7,466 nt of DNA from CAIJMU01 sp035531315 (GTDB taxonomy: Bacteria > Spirochaetota > Spirochaetia > Treponematales > Rectinemataceae). The stretch's first letter is position 1; every line of letters starts with the position of its first letter. The stretch lies in the NCBI GenBank assembly GCA_035531315.1, contig DATKTD010000046.1:1-7466 (forward strand). Direction: 5' to 3'. Positions 1-5,717 of the stretch are shown piece after piece. The notes beneath the pieces are model-generated. The model was not told where the DNA came from, made no database searches, and was given only the letters and a program-made list of their open reading frames with translations. The position numbers and the translations under genes were made by a program.

Positions 1-306
1 GTCCCGAAGGGCTGGAATCGCCGAAACCTGGGCCACCTGGGCGTCAACCCCGGCGGAATGGAGGACGTCCTCGACGTCCTCCCCATCGAGGAAGTGCCTT
101 CCCTCACGAAACTCGATGCGGGCCTGACGGGCAATTCCGAGGATGGCCTCCGCGCCCTCGCCCAGGCAGCCCGCCCTAAGGGCGGCGAGGGTCAGGATCC
201 GATAAAGATTGCCGGAATTGACATAGGCGAAGCCGAGGCCGCTGGCGAGCATTCTCGCTATGCTGCTCTTGCCCGAGCCCGCGGGGCCGTCGATGGCTAT
301 GGTCAT
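1..306 (-). CDS. cmk: Cytidylate kinase, N-terminal part (runs off left edge)
   Basis: Cytidylate kinase transfers phosphate from ATP to CMP or dCMP in the cytoplasm, feeding CTP/dCTP synthesis and salvage. The first 102 codons are visible and open to the window edge; the rest lies outside. The protein opens MTIAIDGPAGSGKSS, with the Walker A loop GPAGSGKS at residues 7-14. The NMP-binding segment NSGNLYRILTLAAL (about 30-43) follows, matching the family pattern DSG.lYR. VSAIPALRD (94-102) matches the conserved region where an arginine contacts the nucleotide. The ATG at 306-304 overlaps the rluB stop codon as ATGA, so translation is probably coupled. A GGGAG about 10 bases upstream is a modest ribosome binding site. 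Family assignment is firm from the P-loop and CMP-site pattern; the missing C-terminus means completeness cannot be judged. Confidence 0.93.
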   Translation of the reverse strand, partial: MTIAIDGPAGSGKSSIARMLASGLGFAYVNSGNLYRILTLAALRAGCLGEGAEAILGIARQARIEFREGRHFLDGEDVEDVLHSAGVDAQVAQVSAIPALRD

Positions 307-1073
307 TGGGGCCGAGCTCCCGAAAACAGCCTGAGCTCCTCCCCGGTCAGCTCACGAAAGGCCCCTTCCGCGAGGTCGCCGATTAGAACGGGGCCGATCC
401 TGACGCGAACCAGGGATTCGACCTGAATCGAGCGCGACGCGAAGACCCTTCGGATTTCCCGGTTCCGCCCCTCCACCAGGATTATCCGTGCAACCCGGGC
501 CTCGATCTTGCGGGCCTTTTCGGCGCGGTAGCGCTGCCCCTCGGCGACAAGGCCTTCCACGAATTCCGCAAGGAGGGAATCGGGGATGTCGACAGAGCAT
601 CGCAGCTCGTATTCCTTTTCGATGCCGCTCGAGGGGTGGCCGACCTTCGCGGCGAAATCGCCATCGTTGGTGAAAAGAAGGAGACCCTGAGACCACTGAT
701 CCAGGCGACCGACGTTGTAGATCCTCTCGCTGACATAGGGCTTGATGAGGCCGACGGCAAGGGGCCGCCCCTCGGGGTCGTCCATGGTCGACACGAAGCC
801 TCGCGGCTTATTGAGGACGATGTGGCGCTTGTTCGCCTCGATTTCCAGATCCTTGCCGTCGAGGCTGACCCTGTCGCCGAGCCCGACCTTCGTGCCGAGC
901 TCTGTCACCTTTTCCCCGTTGACCTGGACGCGACCGGCGAGGATGAGGGCCTCCGCCGCCCTCCTCGAGGAGGCGCCGCAGCGGGCGATAAAAGCCTGGA
1001 GCCTGATGGGCGCGGAGGGATCCCGGGATCCCTCCGCTGAGGGTTCAAGTGGCGTTTTCGGGGACTGGTCCAT
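303..1073 (-). CDS. rluB: 23S rRNA pseudouridine synthase, RluB/RsuA family
   Basis: This enzyme isomerises a specific uridine in ribosomal RNA to pseudouridine; the RluB branch acts on 23S rRNA near the peptidyl-transferase centre. The 256-residue protein has an S4 RNA-binding domain (about 24-72, RLQAFIARCGASSRRAAEAL) and then the catalytic domain. Catalytic Asp125 lies in GRLDQWSQGLLLFTNDG, and the family signature EGRNREIRRVF is at 201-211. QWS after the catalytic Asp differs from the more usual D-T or N-T pair. The reading frame is open further upstream, but ATG 1073-1071 is preferred because GAGGAGG at 1086-1080 sits six bases ahead and the extra residues look like a shadow of scpB. The gene starts inside scpB (29-base overlap) and ends on the cmk start (ATGA). 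Residues 1-22 are a non-conserved leader holding a perfect 26-bp palindrome. RluB versus RsuA or RluE substrate choice cannot be settled here. Confidence 0.92.
   Translation of the reverse strand: MDQSPKTPLEPSAEGSRDPSAPIRLQAFIARCGASSRRAAEALILAGRVQVNGEKVTELGTKVGLGDRVSLDGKDLEIEANKRHIVLNKPRGFVSTMDDPEGRPLAVGLIKPYVSERIYNVGRLDQWSQGLLLFTNDGDFAAKVGHPSSGIEKEYELRCSVDIPDSLLAEFVEGLVAEGQRYRAEKARKIEARVARIILVEGRNREIRRVFASRSIQVESLVRVRIGPVLIGDLAEGAFRELTGEELRLFSGARPQ
1012..1037. repeat. Perfect 26-bp palindrome within rluB leader
   Basis: Two 13-base arms (GCGGAGGGATCCC and its exact complement) meet without a spacer. It begins exactly at codon 13 of rluB and encodes AEGSRDPSA in the non-conserved N-terminal leader, 36 bases after the start codon. 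The centre holds CCCGGG flanked by two GGATCC sites. As RNA it could form an 11-bp stem with a four-base loop. No second copy was seen in the window. Confidence 0.85.
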
Positions 1074-1617
1074 CGCCTTCCTCCTCGAAGCGATCGCGCT
1101 CGAGGTCATCGAGGCGGGGAAGGTCGGCGATCGAGCCGAGGCGGAAATACTTGAGGAATTCCTTGGTCGTGCCGTATTGCACGGGTTTGCCCGGAACGTC
1201 TTTCTTGCCAACTTCCTTGATGAAGTCCCTTTCGAGGAGAAAGCGCATCATGCCGTCGGCCGAAACGCCGCGGATGGCCTCCACCTCGGCCCGAGTGACC
1301 GGCTGGGAATAGGCGACGATCGAGAGGGTTTCCAGGGCCGCCCGGGATAGCCTGGACTCCGCCTTTTTGCCATAGCGGTCCTTGAGGCTCTCCCAGAGTT
1401 CGGCCTTGGGCGCGAGGATCCAGCCCCCCCCCGTCTTCGTGAGTTCGAGGCCCTGGGCCGGGGAGGCGAGCTCCTCGGCGAGAACTTCGAGGGCCACCAC
1501 GACGACGTCGACGGAAAGCCTCGTCGCCCTGGCGAGCGAGGCCTCGTCCATGGCCTCTGATTCGAGGAAGAGGACCGTCTGGACGAGGGCGGCCTCCTTT
1601 TCAAGCCGGGCTTCCAT
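1045..1617 (-). CDS. scpB: Segregation and condensation protein B
   Basis: ScpB is the kite subunit of the Smc-ScpAB condensin, which compacts and helps segregate the nucleoid. It dimerises and binds ScpA through tandem winged-helix domains. The 190-residue protein shows the typical middle signature LSRAALETLSIVAYSQPVTR (90-109) followed by AEVEAIRGVSADGMMRFLLE. Near the C-terminus it has PGKPVQYGTTKEFLKYF (142-158) and the ADLPRLDDL end. The ATG at 1617-1615 has GGAGG at 1628-1624 with six-base spacing and overlaps the end of scpA by 17 bases. Length is normal for the family. Thr62-Gly65 (KTGGGW) is encoded through an uninterrupted run of nine G, a potential slippage site. The acidic tail (DRFEEEGDGPVPENAT) also contains the rluB ribosome binding site. 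Smc is not in the window. Confidence 0.95.
   Translation of the reverse strand: MEARLEKEAALVQTVLFLESEAMDEASLARATRLSVDVVVVALEVLAEELASPAQGLELTKTGGGWILAPKAELWESLKDRYGKKAESRLSRAALETLSIVAYSQPVTRAEVEAIRGVSADGMMRFLLERDFIKEVGKKDVPGKPVQYGTTKEFLKYFRLGSIADLPRLDDLERDRFEEEGDGPVPENAT
1080..1086 (-). promoter_or_regulatory. Ribosome binding site of rluB inside scpB
   Basis: GAGGAGG lies six bases before the ATG at 1073 and is read as Glu-Glu codons in the acidic tail of ScpB. It sets the rluB start despite an open frame further upstream, and shows that the 29-base gene overlap is real rather than an annotation choice. Confidence 0.8.
1424..1432 (-). repeat. Nine-G homopolymer inside scpB
   Basis: On the coding strand nine consecutive G run from the third base of Thr62 to the second base of Gly65. 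Gain or loss of one base would frameshift ScpB after about one third of its length. It is the longest single-base run in the window. Confidence 0.8.
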
Positions 1618-2398
1618 CGCCGTCCTCCACGCGCCTGCGTATCCTGATGTCGCCGAAGAGGCGATGTTGTTGAATGGTGATCATCCTGAATTTGACGGCC
1701 TCGAGCATCGCGAGGAAGGCACAGGCGACATCCATCGTCGAGTGAGGCCTCGTGATGAGGTCCGTAAAGGAGAACTGCCCGTCCCTGTCGAGAAACTCGT
1801 TGATGAGGGCGAGCTTCTCGTTGATCGAAACCTCCTCGTAGAGGTCTATTATCCTTTCGGAGCTGACGTTCGTGACGAGGGAGGAAAAGGTTCTGAGCAG
1901 GTCCCATACGCCAATATCCTCCCAGAGCGACTCCTCCTCGGCGAAGGGAAGCGGCCTTTGCATCTTCTTGCGCTCGAGGGACCACTCGACCTCCATCTCC
2001 TTCTGCTCCATGAGCTCGGTGAGTTTCTTGTATTTCTGGTACTCGATGAGCTTTTCTATGAGATCGCGGCGTGGATCGTCGAATTCGTCGCCGAGGTCGA
2101 CCTCGACGGGAAGCAGCATCTTCGACTTGATATAGAGAAGGCTCGCCGCCATGGAGTAGAACTCGACGAGGTCCTCGAGATCGACACCCTCGTCGCCTTC
2201 GAGATAGCCGAGATACTGCTCGGTAATCGAGGCTATGGGAATGTCGTAGATCGAGACCTCGTTCTGTCTGATGAGGTAGAGGAGGAGGTCGAGGGGCCCC
2301 TCGAAGTCGGCGAGACGGAACTTTCGTCCCTCTCCGCCCCTGCCCTCGGGTCCCTGTTCCGCCGCGGTCGGGTCCGGGATGGCTTGTGGTCCGTTCAT
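1601..2398 (-). CDS. scpA: Segregation and condensation protein A
   Basis: ScpA is the kleisin of bacterial condensin: its N-terminus binds the Smc neck, its C-terminal winged helix binds the Smc head, and its middle binds the ScpB dimer. The 265-residue protein has the canonical N-terminal block FEGPLDLLLYLIRQNEVSIY (32-51) and then DIPIASITEQYLGYL. Next is the helical block LVEFYSMAASLLYIKSKMLL (77-96). A charged linker follows, and the C-terminal winged helix is VACAFLAMLEAVKFRMIT...FGDIRIRRR (about 224-256). The first 25 residues are a Gly/Pro/Glu-rich leader outside the conserved domain. The ATG at 2398-2396 overlaps the folK stop as ATGA; there is no good ribosome binding site at proper distance, which suggests re-initiation after folK translation. 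It lies directly before scpB, its functional partner. Confidence 0.95.
   Translation of the reverse strand: MNGPQAIPDPTAAEQGPEGRGGEGRKFRLADFEGPLDLLLYLIRQNEVSIYDIPIASITEQYLGYLEGDEGVDLEDLVEFYSMAASLLYIKSKMLLPVEVDLGDEFDDPRRDLIEKLIEYQKYKKLTELMEQKEMEVEWSLERKKMQRPLPFAEEESLWEDIGVWDLLRTFSSLVTNVSSERIIDLYEEVSINEKLALINEFLDRDGQFSFTDLITRPHSTMDVACAFLAMLEAVKFRMITIQQHRLFGDIRIRRRVEDGDGSPA
1624..1628 (-). promoter_or_regulatory. Ribosome binding site of scpB inside scpA
   Basis: GGAGG lies six bases before the ATG at 1617, within the last codons of scpA. It supports both the scpB start and the 17-base overlap. Confidence 0.75.
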
Positions 2399-2958
2399 GT
2401 GATCAGCTGCTGCCTCGAGGTGGAGTGTGGCCCCCCCGGGCCTTGCCCGGAAGCGAAGCGATCATAGTCGGACGGAGGGGCTAGGTAAATACCCTGAGTC
2501 CCCAGAGCGGCAAGGCATTCGAGGTAGGCGTGGCCGTCTCGGGGATTGGAAAGACCGGGGGCAAGCTCCACCAGGGGAAGGAGGACGAACTTGCGCTCTT
2601 CCATGCCCGGGTGGGGAAGAACGAGGCGATCCGTATCGATGAGGCGGTTCCCGTACAGGAGGAGGTCTATGTCGAGGCTGCGGGGCCCCTTCGGTCTCTC
2701 GCGGCTCCGATCCCGACCGAAACGCGCCTCGATGGCCGAGGTGAAATCCAGCAGGGCCTCGGGCTCGAGGCCGCAATCGCCCTCGATGACCAGATTGTAG
2801 TAGGGCGGCTGGTCGAAGACATAGCGGGGAGCCGAAAGCCACAGGGAGGAGACCCGGATTTGGGATAGGCCTTCGCCCAGGGCCTCGACCGCACGGCGTA
2901 GGGTATCGACCGAATCGCCGGTGTTGGAGCCGAGGCCGAGGTAGACCCTTCCATCCAC
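2395..2958 (-). CDS. folK: 2-amino-4-hydroxy-6-hydroxymethyldihydropteridine pyrophosphokinase
   Basis: FolK (HPPK) moves a pyrophosphate from ATP to 6-hydroxymethyl-7,8-dihydropterin, the step before dihydropteroate synthase in folate synthesis. The 187-residue protein starts with VYLGLGSNTGD (5-15), has the pterin-loop segment DQPPYYNLVIEG (49-60), then the signature RPKGPRSLDIDLLLYG (88-103), in which Asp96 and Asp98 match the Mg-binding pair. LPHPGMEERKFVLLPL (114-129) closes the core. About 25 C-terminal residues (from roughly 162) are poorly conserved and Gly/Pro/Ser-rich. The start is GTG at 2958-2956, one base after the recA stop; the nearby ATG at 2954 is out of frame. No clear ribosome binding site is seen, so it probably depends on recA translation. 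No other folate gene is in the window. A run of seven G near the 3' end precedes the coupled scpA start. Confidence 0.93.
   Translation of the reverse strand: MDGRVYLGLGSNTGDSVDTLRRAVEALGEGLSQIRVSSLWLSAPRYVFDQPPYYNLVIEGDCGLEPEALLDFTSAIEARFGRDRSRERPKGPRSLDIDLLLYGNRLIDTDRLVLPHPGMEERKFVLLPLVELAPGLSNPRDGHAYLECLAALGTQGIYLAPPSDYDRFASGQGPGGPHSTSRQQLIT
2431..2437 (-). repeat. Seven-G homopolymer near folK 3' end
   Basis: Seven G on the coding strand run from the last base of Pro174 through Gly176 of FolK. They lie in the non-conserved tail, about 33 bases before the coupled scpA start. Confidence 0.75.
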
Positions 2959-2959
2959 T

Positions 2960-4228
2960 TCAGAACAATCCGTCGTCGTCGGCGACGCTCGCCGCCTTGG
3001 CCTTGGCCGCCGGAGCGAGGGGAGCAGCCTTGGCGGGGCCGGCCGCTGGAGTTGCTGAAGCCGGGGAAGAGGGGGTCGAGCCCGCGCCCTTTGCCGTCGC
3101 CTTCTGGGCGCCAGCCCCCGTTTGAGCCATGGTCGCGGCTAGGACGGGCGAAGATCCCGCCTTGGCCTCGGCGGGGGCCGGAGTCTCCGGCGGCTTGGGA
3201 TCGAAGATGCGGCTGCGGACGCGACGCTCGATCTCGGCCGCGATGTCGGGATTCTGTTCCATGAAGGTCTTCGCGTTCTCCCGGCCCTGCCCTATCTTGT
3301 CCTCGCCGAAGGCATACCAGGCTCCCTTTTTATCGACGATGTCATACTTGACGGCAGCGTCTATGAGGGAGCCCGAGGCCGAGATTCCCTTGCCGAACAT
3401 GATCTCGAGCTCGACCTTGCGGAAGGGCGGCGCGACCTTGTTCTTGACGACCTTGACGCGGACGCGATTGCCTATGGCCTCCTCCTCGCCCTTTTCGATG
3501 GTCTCGATCTTGCGTACCTCGAGTCGCACGGAGGAATAGAATTTCAGGGCATTGCCGCCCGTCGTCGTTTCGGGATTGCCGAACATCACGCCTATCTTCA
3601 TGCGGATCTGGTTGATGAAGATGAGGATGGTCTTGGACTTGGAGAGAGTACCGGTGAGCTTGCGCAGGGCCTGGCTCATGAGTCGGGCCTGGAGGCCGAC
3701 GTGGGCATCGCCCATATCGCCCTCTATCTCGGCCTGGGGTGTCAGGGCCGCCACCGAGTCGACGACGATGATGTCCACGGCGCCGGAGCGGACAAGGGAT
3801 TCCGTGATCTCGAGGGCCTGCTCGCCGTTATCTGGCTGGGAAACCCAAAGCTCGTCGATATTGACGCCAAGATTCTTGGCGTAGACCGGGTCGAGGGCGT
3901 GTTCGGCGTCGATGAAGGCCGCTATGCCGCCCTTTTTCTGGGCCTCGGCTATGGCATGGAGGGCGAGGGTCGTCTTGCCGGAGGATTCGGGCCCGTATAT
4001 CTCTATGACCCTTCCGCGGGGATAACCGCCGACACCAAGGGCCTCGTCGAGGAGGATGGAGCCCGAGGGGACGGCGTCGATGCCGGGGGCGTTCTCGTGG
4101 GATCCCAGCTTCATCAACGAACCCTGGCCAAACTGCTTTTCTATCTGGAGACGGGCCGCTTCGAGGGCCTTGAGTTTCTCTCCCACATCGGCTGTCCTTT
4201 CGACACCCGGCTCGTTGTCCTTCTTCAC
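2960..4228 (-). CDS. recA: Recombinase RecA with long Ala/Pro-rich C-terminal tail
   Basis: RecA forms ATP-dependent filaments on single-stranded DNA for strand exchange and repair, and triggers LexA-type self-cleavage where a LexA exists. The 422-residue protein has all core motifs: Walker A GPESSGKT (79-86), the catalytic Glu109 in FIDAEHALDP, Walker B IIVVDS (153-158), the L1 region around 165-178, and loop L2 with NQIRMKIGVMFGNPETTTGG (206-225). The usual RecA core ends near residue 343. The remaining ~79 residues are a low-complexity Ala/Pro/Lys/Ser tail ending VADDDGLF, longer than the roughly 350-residue norm and not strongly acidic like the E. coli tail. The start is GTG at 4228, with GGGAGG at 4239-4234 and five-base spacing. 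It heads the downstream block after the only large gap in the window. ATA codons encode Ile75, Ile77 and Ile102, unusual for a GC-rich genome but consistent across the gene. Confidence 0.97.
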   Translation of the reverse strand: MKKDNEPGVERTADVGEKLKALEAARLQIEKQFGQGSLMKLGSHENAPGIDAVPSGSILLDEALGVGGYPRGRVIEIYGPESSGKTTLALHAIAEAQKKGGIAAFIDAEHALDPVYAKNLGVNIDELWVSQPDNGEQALEITESLVRSGAVDIIVVDSVAALTPQAEIEGDMGDAHVGLQARLMSQALRKLTGTLSKSKTILIFINQIRMKIGVMFGNPETTTGGNALKFYSSVRLEVRKIETIEKGEEEAIGNRVRVKVVKNKVAPPFRKVELEIMFGKGISASGSLIDAAVKYDIVDKKGAWYAFGEDKIGQGRENAKTFMEQNPDIAAEIERRVRSRIFDPKPPETPAPAEAKAGSSPVLAATMAQTGAGAQKATAKGAGSTPSSPASATPAAGPAKAAPLAPAAKAKAASVADDDGLF

Positions 4229-4409
4229 CTGTCCCTCCCTCGGGAATATCCAATCTCTCGATGCATTACGCCACGACGATGCCCCGCCACTTCAAATAGC
4301 CAGGAAAAGAGCGGCTTGGAGCGATAACTATACCCTTTTTGCCCTTCCAAAGGAATCCTCCACCATCGGCTGCCCCACGCCTTTGAATAGGCGCTAGGGA
4401 CCCTCCCCT
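4229..4409 (-). promoter_or_regulatory. recA upstream region with candidate promoter
   Basis: This 181-bp gap is the only substantial non-coding stretch in the window and is less GC-rich than its surroundings. On the minus strand TATAGT at 4332-4327 is one mismatch from the -10 consensus. TTCCTT at 4355-4350 lies 17 bases upstream as a poor -35. TTTG (4351-4348) and CAAA (4341-4338) form a small inverted repeat with a six-base gap, between or overlapping these elements, where an operator could sit. A transcript from here would have a leader of about 90 bases. No U-tailed terminator for the lol block is convincing: the best hairpin there (GCGCCT at 4394-4389 with AGGCGT at 4382-4377, one wobble pair) has no T-run, so read-through from lolE into recA cannot be excluded. 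The promoter call is weak because the -35 is poor. Confidence 0.35.
4234..4239 (-). promoter_or_regulatory. Ribosome binding site of recA
   Basis: GGGAGG lies five bases before the GTG at 4228. It is the strongest Shine-Dalgarno match near any candidate recA start and decides the GTG over the later in-frame GTG at codon 15. Confidence 0.8.
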
Positions 4410-5717
4410 CTAGGCCTTCCGCATGATCTCCAGGGGGGGGAGCCTGGCCGCGCGAATCGCCGGCAGGGTCGAGGCAAGGAGGGAGAGAAGGATCGCGAGA
4501 CCCGCGACGGCGAGAAGCTCAAAGGGATCGAGACGGACGGGGATCCTTTCCAGATAGTAGGCGGTGTCGAGGAGGTGGATGGGAAGGGCTCTGCCGCCCT
4601 GTATCCTGGCCCAGATCCCCGTCGCGACATCGAGGATCCATTCGATGCCGCCGATAAGCTCGTTGACCTTCCAGGCAGCGAGGGCGCCGAGACCGACCCC
4701 GAAGACGCTGCCGAGGAGACCGGTTCCTCCCCCGGTCAAGAGAAATACCAGGGCGACGAAGTTGGGGGAGGCTCCCGTGGCCTTGATGATGGCGATGTCG
4801 CGCGAGCGTTCCAACACTATCATCACGAGGGCCGAACTGACATTGGCCGCCGCGACGAGGACCGAGATGCACATGATCACGAGGAGGAGGGCCCTCGTCG
4901 TTTCGAAGGAGGCGAAAAGGTTCCTTTCGAGGTCCTTCCAGGGGCGAATGATCCAGGTCGAGCCAAGACCCTCGTTCCCGTCCGGGGAAAGGGCTTTCAT
5001 GAAACGGAGGACGTCGGCCTCTGGATTGGCATAGGGATCGACGACCTTGATGCCGATGAGGTCCTGGCGGGCCACGACAGGTAGGATCCGATCCGCAAGC
5101 TGTCTAGGGACGAAGATCCAGAGTTCGTCGAGATCGCGATAACCGGCCGAAACGATGCCCCCGACGCGGAGAATCGTCGTCTTGGCGCCCATGCCGCTGC
5201 CGCTCCCCGTAACGACGACAAAACTGTCACCGACGCCGAGACCCAGCTTGTGAGCCGTCTCTGACCCTACGAGGGCATGGTTTCCCGATAGGGTCCTGTC
5301 GCCTTGAAGGAGGCGGAGGTAGCGCAACATGCCCGCCTCCTTCAAGGCCGAGGGCTCGAGGCCCCGGAGCAGGGCAGGAGCGGAGTTGCCCCCATGGACC
5401 GCGAGGGCCGCCCCTCGGATTTCGGGATAGGCCGCGGTTACGCCCGGCAGCCTTCTGAGCGTCTCGGCGGCGGCCTCGTTCCCCGCCAGGCTCTCCGGCC
5501 CCATGGTTTCGGCCTGAAAGTGCCAGGACCAGGTTTCCAGATAGCGCGAACTGATGCCATTTATCATGCCATCGGCTACCAGGAGAACAAGTACGAAGGG
5601 CACGAGGCTCAAGGCGATGCCGAGTATGGCTCCCCTGATATGCCTCGCGGGCGCCCCCCGCAAACCCGCCGAACCCGCCATCCTTCCGGCGAGAAAGAAG
5701 GCCGCCCCGGTTTTCAT
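4410..5717 (-). CDS. lolE: LolC/E-type lipoprotein-releasing permease (second subunit)
   Basis: This is an inner-membrane permease of the LolC/E (FtsX/MacB-like) family, which with the LolD ATPase pulls lipoproteins out of the inner membrane for delivery to the outer membrane. The 435-residue protein shows the expected topology: TM1 about 29-51, a periplasmic domain to about 272, TM2 about 275-300, TM3 about 320-347 and TM4 about 399-421. The cytoplasmic coupling helix VLERSRDIAIIKATGAS (301-317) and the end TLPAIRAARLPPLEIMRKA are typical. TAYYLERIPVRLDP (385-398) before TM4 is a Lol permease hallmark. ATG 5717-5715 overlaps the lolD stop as ATGA and no strong ribosome binding site is seen, so coupling to lolD is likely. 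The symbol follows E. coli gene order; whether it is functionally LolC or LolE is not resolvable. A run of eight C falls in codons 426-429. Confidence 0.85.
   Translation of the reverse strand: MKTGAAFFLAGRMAGSAGLRGAPARHIRGAILGIALSLVPFVLVLLVADGMINGISSRYLETWSWHFQAETMGPESLAGNEAAAETLRRLPGVTAAYPEIRGAALAVHGGNSAPALLRGLEPSALKEAGMLRYLRLLQGDRTLSGNHALVGSETAHKLGLGVGDSFVVVTGSGSGMGAKTTILRVGGIVSAGYRDLDELWIFVPRQLADRILPVVARQDLIGIKVVDPYANPEADVLRFMKALSPDGNEGLGSTWIIRPWKDLERNLFASFETTRALLLVIMCISVLVAAANVSSALVMIVLERSRDIAIIKATGASPNFVALVFLLTGGGTGLLGSVFGVGLGALAAWKVNELIGGIEWILDVATGIWARIQGGRALPIHLLDTAYYLERIPVRLDPFELLAVAGLAILLSLLASTLPAIRAARLPPLEIMRKA
4433..4440 (-). repeat. Eight-C homopolymer near lolE 3' end
   Basis: Eight C on the coding strand span Leu426 to Leu429 in the conserved LPPLEIMRKA end. 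A slip would alter only the last few residues of this permease. Confidence 0.8.

Noticed and set aside
61..72. 12-bp palindrome GAGGACGTCCTC in cmk
   Set aside because: It is short and part of a coding repeat (EDVEDV); it is within chance expectation.
960..973. 14-bp palindrome CCTCCTCGAGGAGG in the rluB S4 domain
   Set aside because: A palindrome of this length is expected about 0.5 times in a window this size, and it encodes the conserved ASSRRA segment.
1074..1211. 46-codon N-terminal extension of rluB
   Set aside because: The extra residues are Arg/Ser/Pro-rich shadow of scpB, and a strong ribosome binding site marks the ATG at 1073 instead.
1382..2467. 361-codon open frame on the plus strand opposite scpA and scpB
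   Set aside because: It is antisense to two clearly conserved genes, has low-complexity Glu/Leu-rich content typical of reverse frames in GC-rich DNA, no recognisable domain and no ribosome binding site of note.
3701..4327. 208-codon open frame on the plus strand opposite recA
   Set aside because: It is antisense to the Walker A region of RecA, whose conservation fully explains the sequence; it has no family signature.
4377..4394. Possible rho-independent terminator after lolE
   Set aside because: The stem is only six pairs with one wobble pair and is not followed by a T-run on the minus strand.
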